64,000 nt of DNA from Echiichthys vipera (Eukaryota; Chordata; Actinopteri; Perciformes; Trachinidae): positions 20,950,796-21,014,795 of the forward strand of contig OY829657.1 of NCBI GenBank assembly GCA_963691815.1. The letters run 5' to 3'. Position 1 is the stretch's first letter, and each line of letters opens with the position of its first letter. Made by a program: the position numbers and the translations under genes. The notes below the pieces were generated by a model, which did no database searches, was not told where the DNA came from, and saw only the letters and a program-made list of their open reading frames with translations. This document shows, piece after piece, positions 26,816 to 37,128 of this stretch.

Positions 26816-27674
26816 AAGTTGGATTGTTTTCAGAGGTTTATTTAAGAGCTGAACTATTTCTTGACAAAGAGCAATATGATGCAGATAAAGTCATTGGAAA
26901 TTTTCACGAAATTCTATGCATGTATGTATGTATATGTCACCACCGCTTGATGTTGTCATTTGTGTAAATAAACATACTGTTGAGTCAGTGGGTCAAGATC
27001 TTCTGTGACTTCTCATAAAACTGAATTATTTTACAGGTTTTGACCCTGAAGCAGTCACAACTGTCAGCTTAAGATTGCTCTTTTGGGTAATTTTATCAGA
27101 TAATACAAGTATAAGATGTTAAATGCCACAGTGTATGTAAGATTGATTGCATTAAACTGAATTATACAATAGGTGATCAGTCTCAACATCGAACTATCCT
27201 TCCTTGAATTGGGGTCTCCTGCTGCACAGAAACAGCAGCCCTCCTGTTCATTATTGGTCTGTGAAATCTCACATATCTCTGAACTGTGTGCACTTGTACA
27301 GTAAGATGTCTGTGAAAACCAAACAGAGCTGCGTGAATAAATATTTCCTCCAATATGATCTACTGTGACTTGCAGGAGCCGCATAGGAGGAAGAGCCAGA
27401 AGATCAGACGTTTGAGTTTTAAAAGGCAGAATCAACTTTACATGTAAATTACTGTACTGGTTCACTCAAAGTTAACATCCAAGAACTCATGGCACTCTCA
27501 GTCATGACTTCATTCTTTAACTGTGTTTCAATTTCAACCAAAGCTTTTTTTCTAATTGACAATGAGAGAGAAAAGAAACATGACAAAAGTAAGCAAAGTC
27601 TACTGAGATTAGACTGTAGAACATGTTTTATATTCCTAGATTTCTCTGTCTCTATGCACAAATATGAAAACAGT
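26816..27674. other. Spacer between slc2a and the TCR-beta V array
   Basis: Non-coding. No V segment, promoter or recombination signal is recognised before the V1 relic. The open frames are chance. Confidence 0.5.
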
Positions 27675-27935
27675 GCCATCTACTGTACCAAACTGCATAA
27701 CAGATGTTACAACAATACATTGCAGGGTGCTGTCTACTACCAGATGTACTGGTACAGACAGCTCCCAGGAGGAACAATGAAATAAATTGTGTACACAAAA
27801 TACAGAAACAGCATAAAATGCTACTTTGTAGATTTTAGCAGAGAGAAATCAACCATAACGTTGAGAGTGGGACATTCACAGTGAGGAGTCTGGAGCCAGA
27901 AGATAAAGGCTTGTATTTTCCTATGAGTTTTTGCC
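27675..27935 (+). pseudogene. TCR-beta V1, degenerate V pseudogene
   Basis: A decayed V exon of the V2/V3/V5/V6 family. It keeps ACAACAATACATTGCAGG (FR1 Cys region), CAGATGTACTGGTACAGACAG (MYWYRQ), GGGACATTCACAGTGA and GGAGCCAGAAGATAAAGGC. It is broken by an in-frame TAA after PGGTMK (27782-27784), by upstream and FR3 deletions, and by loss of the FR3 Cys: TATTTTCCTATG replaces TATTTCTGTGCTGTG. I see no recombination signal and no clear leader. It is the 5'-most V relic of the locus. Confidence 0.8.
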
Positions 27936-28354
27936 GTCGCCAAGTGTATGAATGTAAAATAATAAGGAAAGTATCAGGACGCATGGGTCGGGCTCATTGT
28001 CTTCTGCCCACAGGTGCCCGATGATGAAACACTGACAGAGCAGTTTTTTGTACAGTTTATCTGTCGGTGAATAAATGCTACAACTCCTCAAGACCAAAGT
28101 CAAGTTACCCTCTCTCATTTGCTAATGTCGCCTGCTGAATCAACTTCAACCACGTTTTGCTTTAGAATAGGTGATCTCTTACTTATTAAACCACTTGTTG
28201 AACCAACAACCACTAAGCTTTATGCTAATAATTGCAGGATGAAGTCACTATAATGCAAATTGGTGTATGATGTCATTTATGCCTAAGCCCTCTAAAAAAA
28301 CTCTGAAAACCCTGCAGACACACGTGAAAGCTGAACAGAAGCCATATTATCTCA

Positions 28355-28445
28355 TGTACTGTAGGGGGACCTCAAGGACCACAAACACTCCCAGTTACAC
28401 TTTGTTCACACGCCACACAATATATGACACTCCCACCTGCAACTC
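28355..28445 (+). promoter_or_regulatory. V2 promoter block shared with V3, V5, V6 and two orphan units
   Basis: TACTGTAGGGGGACCTCAAGG runs into GACCACA (28377-28383, a RUNX core on the minus strand). ACACTCCCACCTGCAACTC follows, holding an E-box CACCTG at 28434-28439, about 60 bases before the leader ATG. Full or partial versions recur before V3, V5 and V6 and in the orphan blocks near 29.1 and 30.65 kb. Conservation between paralogues is seen directly; the promoter role is inferred from position. Confidence 0.65.
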
Positions 28446-28496
28446 TTTATCTGTTAGGTGACAGACAGTTATGTGCTCAACTTTGACTTTCTGAAC

Positions 28497-29003
28497 ATGG
28501 ACATTATCAAACATGGTCTCATCAGCTTGATAATATTTCTGCTCTGGATACAAGGTAAAGTCCAAAAAGATCACAATTCTGCATTACTGACTTTAACGTC
28601 TTTTGGGCGGTTATCTAAGGATAACAAACAAAAGTTAAAAATAAATTGCTGTATATGTTCACTTCTGGTAACATTTACTGTTTTTCACTCAGGGTTTATT
28701 GATGGGAGTGATGTCACCCAGACTGACGTACTGTGGGAAAAACAGGGTGACAATGCAACAATACACTGCAGACACTCGAAGGGTGGTACCTACTACCAGA
28801 TGTACTGGTACAGACAGTTACCAGGACAAACAATGGAACAAATAGTGTACACAACACCAGCCAGGAAAGATGATGATCATGATTTTGGAGATTTCAGCAA
28901 AGATAAATTCTCAGCCACCAAGCCTGACGCAGAGAGAGGGACATTCACAGTGAAGAATCTGGAGCCAGAAGATAAAGGCTTGTATTTCTGTGCTGTGAGT
29001 CAA
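28497..29003 (+). CDS. TCR-beta variable segment V2, apparently functional
   Basis: Leader exon 28497-28554 (MDIIKHGLISL, donor GTAAAG) and V exon 28693-29003, joined in phase 1 as in all V genes. The V exon reads GFIDGSDVTQTDVLWEK, then the first Cys in IHCRHS, the core YQMYWYRQLPGQT, FR3 GTFTVKNLEPEDKGLYFC, and ends CAVSQ. The 23-RSS follows: CACAGTG 29004-29010, 23-bp spacer, ACAAAAACC 29034-29042. Cys23, Trp41 and Cys104 equivalents are intact with no stop. It supplies the variable domain of the TCR beta chain after V(D)J joining. Family with V1, V3, V5 and V6. Confidence 0.92.
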
Positions 29004-29042
29004 CACAGTGATGCAGACAAACTTGACAGCTGAACAAAAACC
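29004..29042 (+). other. Recombination signal sequence of V2 (23-RSS), type example
   Basis: Heptamer CACAGTG, a 23-bp spacer and nonamer ACAAAAACC, the consensus order on the 3' side of a V segment. The spacer begins ATGCAGACA. The same spacer start is kept with little change in V3, V5 and V6. Confidence 0.93.
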
Positions 29043-29069
29043 CCAGTCCACTAACACAATTATAATTAT

Positions 29070-29225
29070 CTCATGTACTGTAGGGGGACCCCGAGGACCA
29101 CAAACAGTCCCAGTTTACACTTTGATCACAAGCTACACAATATATGACACTCCCAACTGCAACTCTTTTTCCCTGAAACTGCATTAGAACAAATTAAGAT
29201 GGTCTCACACTTTCAATTTTTCAGA
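29070..29225 (+). pseudogene. Orphan V promoter with leader relic (V exon missing)
   Basis: The V promoter block recurs (TACTGTAGGGGGACCCCGAGG, ACCACAAACAGTCCCAG, TGACACTCCCAACTGCAACTC) right after V2. At 29199 ATGGTCTCA resembles the middle of the V2 leader. No V exon or recombination signal follows; dispersed repeat sequence takes its place before V3. It looks like a V unit that lost its coding exon. Confidence 0.6.
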
Positions 29226-30042
29226 TAATTTTTAGCATTATAAAGAATTTCTGTTTAGTTAGTTTTGCTCATAAAATAAATGTTGACAAATATTATTTAA
29301 GATACAACTAACTGTGTGGAATAAGAACGTAATTATAAAAAAACATACATTTTAAAACAATCACCAACAGCAGTGACACCAGGCTATTTCTAAATGAATA
29401 TAGCAGATGGGAAGGTTTTGATCAATTTCCTCGTGGAAAAAGTGGCGCTTGAAACTCCAGGAGAACAGCAGGAAGAGGGGCAGGAAAATCAAAAGGGTTG
29501 GCAAGCAGGGACGCATATACATGATCAGAATCAGATCTTTTATATCAGTTATAGTCGATCATCAGTGTATTTTCTTGCTAGATTTGCTCACGGGAAAAAT
29601 AGACCAGACGCGGAAATTACAAATCAATTTATTAACACGGGCATCGAAAGGATGTAGGCCGCTTTTTCATACTGAATGACTTTTTCCAAGAAACTTATGA
29701 GCACATCTCTAGTAAACACACAATTTAAAGTGGTGCTTTTTCATGATTCTTTGTGATAAGTTTTAAAGATCTCTTGATTAAATTAACTAGTCGATTAGTC
29801 AACAAATTCGTATGAGTGTCTTTAAATCGTTGGCAGCCCTGTATCTAAAGTAGAGGGACCAAAGCTGGGGGCAATGTACAGCATGGGGACCTCCAGTACC
29901 ATTCATACTCTACTTTGAATGACAATGTAGATTTGAAGAGAGCAGCTCACATGATCACATCACACAATGCAGGGACACTCCCACCTGCAGCTCCTTGTGT
30001 CTCTACAACTGTATGGACTTCTGGCAGTTTGAGTCTAACAGC
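29226..30042. other. V2-V3 spacer with dispersed repeat 29670-29840
   Basis: The repeat contains TACTGAATGA, CTAGTAAACA, AAGTGGTGCTTTT, CATGATTCTTTGTGA and TAGTCGATTAGTCAACAAA. The same series occurs at 32705-32870 upstream of V5, so the repeat travelled with the V unit when it was duplicated. The V3 promoter block lies at about 29880-30010 (GGACACTCCCACCTGCAGC). Confidence 0.65.
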
Positions 30043-30562
30043 ATGGTGATCATCATTATTAAAAGAGGCGTCCTCATATTGTCAGTCTTTTTACTGTGGA
30101 CTACAGGTAATCTACCAGAAAATCAAACAATGGAAAACTAGGTTTACAGTTCAAGTTTTCGCCATCATTAGAACAGTTTGTCATTTTGTAAGTGATGTCA
30201 AATAATACTATATGAATCCAAAAGATCAGTTGTGGTAACATTTACCGATTTACGCAGGTCTAATCGATGGAAGTGATGTCACCCAGACTGACATACTGTG
30301 GAAAATCAAGGGTGAGAGTGCAACAATGAACTGCAGCCACACAAAGGCTGCTGACTACTTCCAGATGTACTGGTACCGACAGCTGCCAGGACAAACAATG
30401 GAACAAATAGTGTACACAACAACAGTCAGCAAAGATCATGATTTTGGAGATTTCAGCAAAGATAAATTCTCAGCCACCAAGCCTAACACTGAGACCGGGA
30501 CATTCACAGTGAAGAATCTGGAGCCAGAAGATAAAGGCTTGTATTTCTGTGCTGTGAGTAGA
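30043..30562 (+). CDS. TCR-beta variable segment V3, apparently functional
   Basis: Leader 30043-30106 (MVIIIIKRGVLILSVFLLW) and V exon 30258-30562. It reads GLIDGSDVTQTDILWKIKG, Cys in MNCSHTK, YFQMYWYRQLPGQT, FR3 GTFTVKNLEPEDKGLYFC, end CAVSR. RSS: CACAGCG 30563-30569 (T to C at heptamer position 6), 23-bp spacer, ACAAAAACC 30593-30601. The frame is intact. The leader is of the V5 type rather than the V2/V6 type, while the V exon is close to both. The heptamer deviation may lower its use. Confidence 0.9.
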
Positions 30563-30639
30563 CACAGCGACGCAGACAAACTTGACAGCTGAACAAAAAC
30601 CCCAGTGCACTAACATAACTACAATTATCTCATGTGCTG

Positions 30640-30865
30640 TAGGGGGACCTTGAGGACCACAAATTCTACCAGTTACACTTTGATTCACCGTGTGGGTTTT
30701 GATAGAGCAGCTAACATCAGATAACATCACAGAAGTAAACTGACACTCCCACCTGCAACTCTTCATCTCTCTATAACTACACTAACAGTAGAGTCTTTCA
30801 GAACAAAGACCTTATCAAAAATGAGCTCCTTATCGATTTCTATTTTAGATTAAAAAGGGGTAAAG
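30640..30865 (+). pseudogene. Second orphan V promoter and leader exon, V exon missing
   Basis: A promoter block (CTGTAGGGGGACCTTGAGG, GACACTCCCACCTGCAACTC) is followed by a decayed leader at about 30804-30860. It keeps ACCTTATCAAAAATGAGCTCC and ends in GATTAAAAAGG before GGTAAAG, which aligns with the V2/V6 leader and its donor. The start codon is changed (AAGAC in place of ATGGAC). No V exon or RSS follows before V4. Confidence 0.65.
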
Positions 30866-31801
30866 TAGAGGAAAATAACACTGTATTAAACAAATACTAC
30901 TAAAATGATCTACATCAATGCATACTCTTAGAGCTAAATCATAAACTAATGTGTTTCTTCTAACTAAAATATAATTGAATAAACCATTATTATCCATGAC
31001 AGAGAAGCATACATGGATCTATGTAGAAACATTAAAAATACTTTTTTGTATTTTTGGGAAAATCTATAATAATCTTTCATCATGCTGTAATACAAGTGTT
31101 CTAAGACAAAACTAGACCTCTTCACCTTCACCTCCTCTTTACTCTGTTTTCAGGCTTAAGAAAATCTAGCCTGTGATGGAAGACTTTGGCCAATCACAGA
31201 TCAGAGAGCTGTTTTACAAACGCAGATGCACCTGTGCGTACCTTCCGTGAAAGTCCTGCTTCTCACTTTTGGCAAAGGTTCACAGCCGTTGATAATTATT
31301 GGCTAAATTATCAGGTAAGAGACTTTACGGTTATCCATCATCATTCCTTTAAAAGCTGCTCAGTGGCGCATGAAGCCAAAAAAGTTCAACTTCAGTGGTA
31401 GGGTTGGGGAATATGTTAAAATTTTCCAACCGGCCATCGTCGGCCAACCAACCGACGCTTGCCGATATATATTGTCCAAGGCGAATTTACTGATAAACAG
31501 GCCCCCAGTGACTTCTGCACTCGTTTGTAAATACCTGTTGTGTGGAAGAAATGTGTCATAAAAGTCCAACTTCCCCATAACCACCACTTACTGAAACCTG
31601 CAGTATTTCTCACAGCTACAGGGGGAGACAAACCTGAGCAAACTAAATAGTTGCAACTTTCCACTTCCATAAAATACAATATTAACAGTCTTTACCCTGC
31701 TGATGAAGTGAAAGCTATGATGTAGATGACACCTCCCCTGTTTGTTATATTAACTTTAACGGGGATGAGCATGCGTCTCACATCTAACCTTCTTTACTAT
31801 G
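30866..31801. other. Spacer between orphan leader and V4
   Basis: Non-coding. 31385-31500 (GGGTTGGGGAATATG, CCGGCCATCGTCGGCCAACC) looks like a fragment of another dispersed repeat. No V promoter block of the V2 type precedes V4. Confidence 0.45.
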
Positions 31802-32230
31802 ATGTTTCCAGTCTTTATATTTTGTTTCCTTCATCTGTCTGTGAATAAGGGTGAGTGGTCCAAACAGAGAAAGATGCAGCATATCTAATAATTAAAAAGT
31901 AATAAAAATAGCTTCTGCTCTTTTTCCACAGCCTCTAACACCAAGAGTGTCCTCCCAACACCGCCTTTCATCATTAAGAGAACTGGTGAATTTGTTGTCG
32001 AAGAGATCAACTGCTCACACAGCATAACGGGTTATGATCAAATTTTTTGGTACAAACAGGACGAACAAAGAGCTCCAAAGCCTCTGGGATATCTGAATCT
32101 GGACTACCCATACCGCGAGGTTGACGTGCAAGATAAACTCAGCTTTGATGGAGATGGCCGTAAATATTCACTCCTCATTTCTGATCTTGATTTAAACGAC
32201 AGTAGTGAGTATTTCTGTGCTGCCAGTCAA
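31802..32230 (+). CDS. TCR-beta variable segment V4, apparently functional
   Basis: Leader 31802-31850 (MFPVFIFCFLHLSVNK; a second in-frame ATG lies just upstream at 31799) and V exon 31932-32230. The V exon has no ATG of its own. It reads ASNTKSVLPTPPFIIKRTG, Cys in EEINCSHS, DQIFWYKQDEQ, then FDGDGRKYSLLISDLDLNDS and SEYFCAASQ. RSS: CACAGCG 32231-32237, 23-bp spacer, TCAAAAACA 32261-32269. It is the only member of its subfamily here, set between V3 and V5 of another family, and closest in style to V7-V10. Start and splice phases (phase 1) agree. Confidence 0.88.
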
Positions 32231-32269
32231 CACAGCGCTGCAGATTCCCCTCAAGGCAACTCAAAAACA

Positions 32270-33352
32270 TTCCTTTATCTTTCTGCAGAGACAACATGTT
32301 GACTCCTGAACACCTGCAGCCAGCCTCCATCTAATACGAGCCTTTGACGATTTTTTTCAACTGTTTTGATGTTTTTTGACCCCTTCTGAGGTCATATTGT
32401 AGGCACAAAGTTCAACAATACATAGTCATCATAAACTTGGATGTGTAGAACAATCATTTTGTGAAATGATCTCATGATTGATTGAGTCTGGAGCTACAGA
32501 GGACAGATAAACGCCTGTTATCCAAACTTCATTCAGGTCTATCTTTCAGTTTAAAAAAAACAATGACATTTCATCATTGAACTTGATCATAAGTTACAAT
32601 TCTACTCACATTCTATCACAGAAATTTTTCCCATATTCTCTTTTGAAAACATCACAACATACATCACATTAAGGCTGCCCTCTCTCCGTCCATTAGTCAT
32701 TTTTTATGCTTTTTCAATACTGAATGAATTGGACCTCTTTCCAAAAGACTCATGAGCTCATCCCTAGTAAACAAAAGTTTTCAAGTGGTGCTTTTGCATG
32801 ATTCTTTGTGAATAAACTATCGAGACCAATTGTTAAAAATCAACTAATTGATTAGTCAACAAAATTGTGAGTTTCTGAAAGCTTCTGAAATGTGAATATT
32901 TTCTGTTTTTTTCCTCCTCTATGACAATAAACTGTATCTATATGAGCTGTGGATGAAATATGACAATTGAAGACGTCATCTTGAGCTTTGGGGAAAAACT
33001 GATCAAAATGTTTCATCATTTTCTGACATTTTATAGACAAAACAACTAATCAATGAATCGAGAAAATAACCAACAGATTAATTGATAATGAAAATAATCA
33101 GTTGCAGACCTAGAAGACTAAGAAATTCTTAACTGAGGGCAACGCTATCATATCATTAAATCCATGTGTCCTCAGCCTTGTGAGTGTAAATGATCTGAAT
33201 TAGAGGCAACAGTCATGACAGTGATGGACTGTAGGGGACCTACAGCACCACTTATACTTCCATCTACACTTTAACACAGTGACACTCCCACCTACAACTG
33301 CTCATGTCTCTGTAACTACATACGACTCAGGTACAGTAGTTTCTAACAGAAC
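32270..33352. other. V4-V5 spacer with dispersed repeat 32705-33115
   Basis: 32705-32870 matches the repeat upstream of V3. It runs on into 32820-33115, a copy of the common fish repeat with CTGACATTTTATAGACAAAAC, AATCGAGAAAATAA and CAGATTAATTGATAATG. The V5 promoter block follows at 33228-33302 (ACACTCCCACCTACAACTG). Confidence 0.65.
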
Positions 33353-33869
33353 ATGGACATCATCAATCCTCCTGATCACACTTACCTCCTCATATTGTCA
33401 GTGTTTTTGCTGTGGACTACAGGTAATTTACAATAAAATCAACTGTTAATTATTACACTTTTGCATTAAATTGTTGTTTCATGTTTTTGTTCACATTATT
33501 ATCAGCTAACAATGAAATCAAAAATGCTGAGGGAAAGTTTATAATCGGCAAACTGTTAAATACACAGGTCTTATTGATGGGAGTGATGTCACCCAGACTG
33601 ACATACTGTGGGAAAAACAGGGCGACAATGCAACAATACACTGCAGCCACACGAAGGGTGCTGGCTACTACCAGATGTACTGGTACAGACAGCTGCCAGG
33701 ACAAACAATGAAACTAATCGTGTTCACACAGGGCGAAAAAGATCACGATTTTGGAGATTTCAGCAAAGATAAATTCTCAGTCACCAAGCCTGACGCAGAG
33801 AGTGGGACATTCACAGTGAAGAATCTGGAGCCAGAAGATAAAGGCTTGTATTTCTGTGCTGTGAGTGAA
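33353..33869 (+). CDS. TCR-beta variable segment V5, apparently functional
   Basis: Leader 33353-33422 (MDIINPPDHTYLLILSVFLL) and V exon 33568-33869: GLIDGSDVTQTDILWEKQG, Cys in IHCSHTK, YYQMYWYRQLPGQT, then KLIVFTQGEKDHDFGDFSK, FR3 GTFTVKNLEPEDKGLYFC, end CAVSE. RSS: CACAGTG 33870-33876, 23-bp spacer, ACAAAAACC 33900-33908. All landmark residues are present. The leader ends like that of V3 (LLWTT). V5 with V6 looks like a duplicate of V3 with the orphan leader. Confidence 0.92.
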
Positions 33870-33945
33870 CACAGTGATGCAGACACACTCAATAACTGAA
33901 CAAAAACCTCACAGCACTGTAAATAAAACTGTTAGAATTATATAA

Positions 33946-34080
33946 TGTACTGTAGGGGGACCTCGAGGACCACAAACACTCCCAGTTCACACTTTAATTC
34001 ACGTTGTGGCTTTTGACACAGCGGTTTACAGCATCAGAGAGCATCACACACTGCAGAGACACTCCCACCTGCAACTCTTC
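33946..34080 (+). promoter_or_regulatory. V6 promoter block
   Basis: GTACTGTAGGGGGACCTCGAG, GACCACA (RUNX core, about 33968) and ACTCCCACCTGCAACTC with E-box CACCTG at 34066-34071. The V6 leader ATG is about 65 bases further on. Same motif order as the V2 block. Confidence 0.65.
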
Positions 34081-34133
34081 ACTCAACTCATCACTGTCAC
34101 CAAACTTACAGTAAATATTTGAGGCTCTAGAAC

Positions 34134-34621
34134 ATGGATGCTATAAAATATGGACGCCTCAGCTTTTTAATATCTCTGCTCTGGATAAAAGGTGAATTAC
34201 ATTAGGAATTCATTGGTTTACAGAGTTAAAGTGGTATTCTGTGGATGGTAGCAGAGGGTGATTGTGGTTTTAAAATGGTCTACTTTAAACTACTAACCTG
34301 ACTGTTTTACACACAGGTCTTACTGATGGGAGTGATGTCACCCAGACCTCCATACTGTGGAAAAACATTGGCAACAATGCAACAATGAGCTGCAGCCACA
34401 CAAAGGGTGGTGGCTACTTTCAGATGTACTGGTACAGACAGCGGCCAGGAGAATTTATGAAACAAATAGTGTTCACTGTTGCAAACACTGAACCTAAATT
34501 TGAACCAGACTTAAGCAAAGATAAATTCTCAGCCACCAAGCCTGACGCAGAGAGTGGGACATTCACAGTGAAGAATCTGGAGCCAGAAGATAAAGGCTTG
34601 TATTTCTGTGCTGTGAGTCAA
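34134..34621 (+). CDS. TCR-beta variable segment V6, apparently functional
   Basis: Leader 34134-34191 (MDAIKYGRLSFLISLLWIK) and V exon 34317-34621: GLTDGSDVTQTSILWKNIG, Cys in MSCSHTK, YFQMYWYRQRPGEF, then VANTEPKFEPDLSKDKF, FR3 GTFTVKNLEPEDKGLYFC, end CAVSQ. RSS: CACAGTG 34622-34628, 23-bp spacer, ACAAAAACC 34652-34660. The frame is intact. The CDR2 region differs most from V2, V3 and V5, while FR3 is nearly identical, the expected pattern for recently duplicated V segments. Confidence 0.92.
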
Positions 34622-34911
34622 CACAGTGATGCAGACACACTCAATAACTGAACAAAAACCCCAGTGCACTGTCATTAGCACATCTATAAGTGAGTATATT
34701 AATCTGCTGCACTGTAGGAACAGGACAGTAGGTGGCAGTACAGTATGTATGTGGTTTGTAGTGGCAGTAAAGGACGACGACAATGCATTATGACACCACT
34801 CGAAAAAAATCCTGATGGGAGGGTTCACCCAGCAATATTCAGTTGAAGTGCATATACAGTAACAATAACAAGGATGTTCTTCAACTCATAAAGTCATAAA
34901 ACAACAACAAG

Positions 34912-35349
34912 ATGATCATTGTCTTCTGCACGGTCCTTAACGTCATACTGGTTTCAGGTAATGTAACAAAAGCTCTCAAAAATATGTTTCACAAAATAAA
35001 ACCAGTAGCTAGTAGTTAGTACCCCATGTATACTGTTTTCCACAGGCTCCTCTCTCAGTGAGAAAGTCCACCAGACTCCAGCTGACATCCTCAACATGCC
35101 CGAAGAAACAGCCACAATCAGCTGTTCACACAGTATTCAGAACTATGACCGAATCCTCTGGTACAAGTAAACGCAGGACAGACAACTGCAGTTCCTCGGC
35201 TACTTGTTAGCAGCAGGCATTGGAAACCCAGAGAAGACTGCAGTGAATATGAAGATGGAAGGGAATGCAAACAAAGACCAAACCTGCACATTAACAATTG
35301 AAAGAGTGAGCCTGAACAGCAGTGCAGTGTACTTCTGTGCTGCTAGTTA
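34912..35349 (+). pseudogene. TCR-beta V7, pseudogene by one nonsense codon
   Basis: Leader 34912-34957 (MIIVFCTVLNVILVS) and V exon 35046-35349 of the V8-V10 family: GSSLSEKVHQTPADILNMP, Cys in TISCSHS, then ILWYK followed by TAA at 35168-35170 where the relatives have CAA or AAA. The rest is open (CTLTIERVSLNSSAVYFCAAS). RSS: CACAGTG 35350-35356, 22-bp spacer, ACAAAAACC 35379-35387. It could still rearrange but not encode a chain. Confidence 0.88.
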
Positions 35350-35622
35350 CACAGTGTTACCTATCACTGCTGCTCAGTACAAAAACCTCCTCATCTCCAG
35401 ATAACACCTCACAGCACCTTACAAGTTCCTTCCTCAGTAAATAGTCACTCAGATCTGTTTACTGAGCCAGTGGTGTGTAAACGTTACTTAACATGATTTA
35501 TATGCCCAATGACACCACCCACCTGGGACCTGGGAGGGTTTACTCAAAGAGGAGGTTGGAAATACTCAGTACAACTGCTTCATTCATTGCAACAACAAAT
35601 CTATTTTCTTCAAAAACACAAA

Positions 35623-36130
35623 ATGATCACAGTATTCCTTTGCATTGCTTGGAACTCTGTTCTGGTTTCAGGTAATGTACTCCCAATTGTATCTTTCAGA
35701 CTCACTCATATTGTTGCCAGTTCAGTGTGTTTTTGCATTATTTTACATTTTATATTATTCAGTTTTTCAGTTTGCCAGTATTTTTGCTCATATTGTATTT
35801 TGTCTGATGCTTTGTTGATTCGTTTCCCACAGGCTCCTCTCTCAGTGACAAAGTCCACCAGACTCCTGGTGACATCCTCAACATGCTCGAAGAAACGGCC
35901 ACAATCAGCTGTTCACACAGTATTGACAACTACAACCGAATCCTCTGGTACAAGCAATCGAACGGGCAACTGCAGTTCCTCGGATACTTGTTAGCAGGCA
36001 CTGGAAACCCAGAGAAGACTGCAGTGAATATGAAGATGGAAGGGAATGCAAACAAAGACCAAAAGTGCACATTAACAATTGAAAGAGTGAACCTGAACAG
36101 CAGTGCAGTGTACTTCTGTGCTGCTAGTTA
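35623..36130 (+). CDS. TCR-beta variable segment V8, apparently functional
   Basis: Leader 35623-35671 (MITVFLCIAWNSVLVS) and V exon 35833-36130: GSSLSDKVHQTPGDILNML, Cys in TISCSHS, NRILWYKQSNGQLQFLGY, FR3 CTLTIERVNLNSSAVYFC, end CAAS. RSS: CACAGTG 36131-36137, 22-bp spacer, ACAAAAACC 36160-36168. The upstream block (ATGCCCAATGACACCACCCAC, TGGGAGGGTTTACTCA) is repeated before V9 about 950 bp later. An extra Cys in FR3 (KCTLT) is shared by V7-V10. Confidence 0.9.
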
Positions 36131-36572
36131 CACAGTGTTTCCTATCACTGCTGCTCAGTACAAAAACCTCCTCATCTCCAGATAACAGCTCACAGCCGCT
36201 CACACCTGGTCTCAGTATGTCATTACTCAGATCTTTTTACTCAGTCAGTGGTGTGTAAATGTTACTTTTAAAAATAATTGAATTCCCGCACACTGTCTTA
36301 TTTGCAAATAATCACAACGTTGTAACTGCTATTGCTATTTATTAAATTATTTTTTGCAAGTAAGAAACTCTTTCCTTTCCAACCTTCCACCTGTATTTAG
36401 TTATGGATAAGCATCCTTCTGTTGTGTAAATGTTACTTAACATGATTTATATGCCCAATGACACCACCCACCTAAAGACCTGGGAGGGTTTACTCAAAGA
36501 GGAGGTTGGAAATACTCAGTACAACTGCTTCATTCTTTGCAACAACAAATCTATTTTCTTCAAAAACACAAA

Positions 36573-37090
36573 ATGATCACAGTATTCATTTGCATTACTT
36601 TTAACTTTGTTCTGGTTTCAGGTAATGTGTACTTCCAATTGTTTAAACAATTTTAACTTTCAGACTCACTCATATTGCTGCCAGTTCAGTGTGTTTTGCA
36701 TTATTTTACATTTTATATATTCATTTTTTCAGTTCACCAGTGTGTTTGCTCATTTTTGTATTTGATCTGATATTTTGATTCTTTTCCCACAGGCTCCTCT
36801 CTCAGTGACAAAGTCCACCAGACTCCAGCTGACATCCTCAACATGCCTGAAGAAACAGCCACAATCAGCTGTTCACACAGTATTCCGAGCTATGACCGAA
36901 TCCTCTGGTACAAGCAAATAAAGAATAAAGAACCGCAGTTCCTGGGATATATGTATAAAAACAATGCCAACCCAGAGGCTGGAGTTGCTGTAATAATGGA
37001 TGGGAATGCAGATAAAGACCAAACCTGCACATTAACAATTGAAAGAGTGAGCCTGAACAGCAGTGCAGTGTACTTCTGTGCTGCTAGTTA
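36573..37090 (+). CDS. TCR-beta variable segment V9, apparently functional
   Basis: Leader 36573-36621 (MITVFICITFNFVLVS) and V exon 36793-37090: GSSLSDKVHQTPADILNMP, Cys in TISCSHS, SYDRILWYKQIKNKEPQFLG, then MYKNNANPEAGVAVIMDGN, FR3 CTLTIERVSLNSSAVYFC, end CAAS. RSS: CACAGTG 37091-37097, 22-bp spacer, ACAAAAACC 37120-37128. It differs from V8 mainly in CDR1 and CDR2. It lies about 950 bp from V8 with the same upstream block, so the two are tandem duplicates. Confidence 0.9.
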
Positions 37091-37128
37091 CACAGTGTTT
37101 CCTATCACTGCTGCTCAGTACAAAAACC

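Noticed and set aside
29449..29679. Possible extra coding frames between V2 and V3
   Set aside because: No V landmarks (Cys, WYRQ, YFC) and no RSS; sequence overlaps dispersed repeats.
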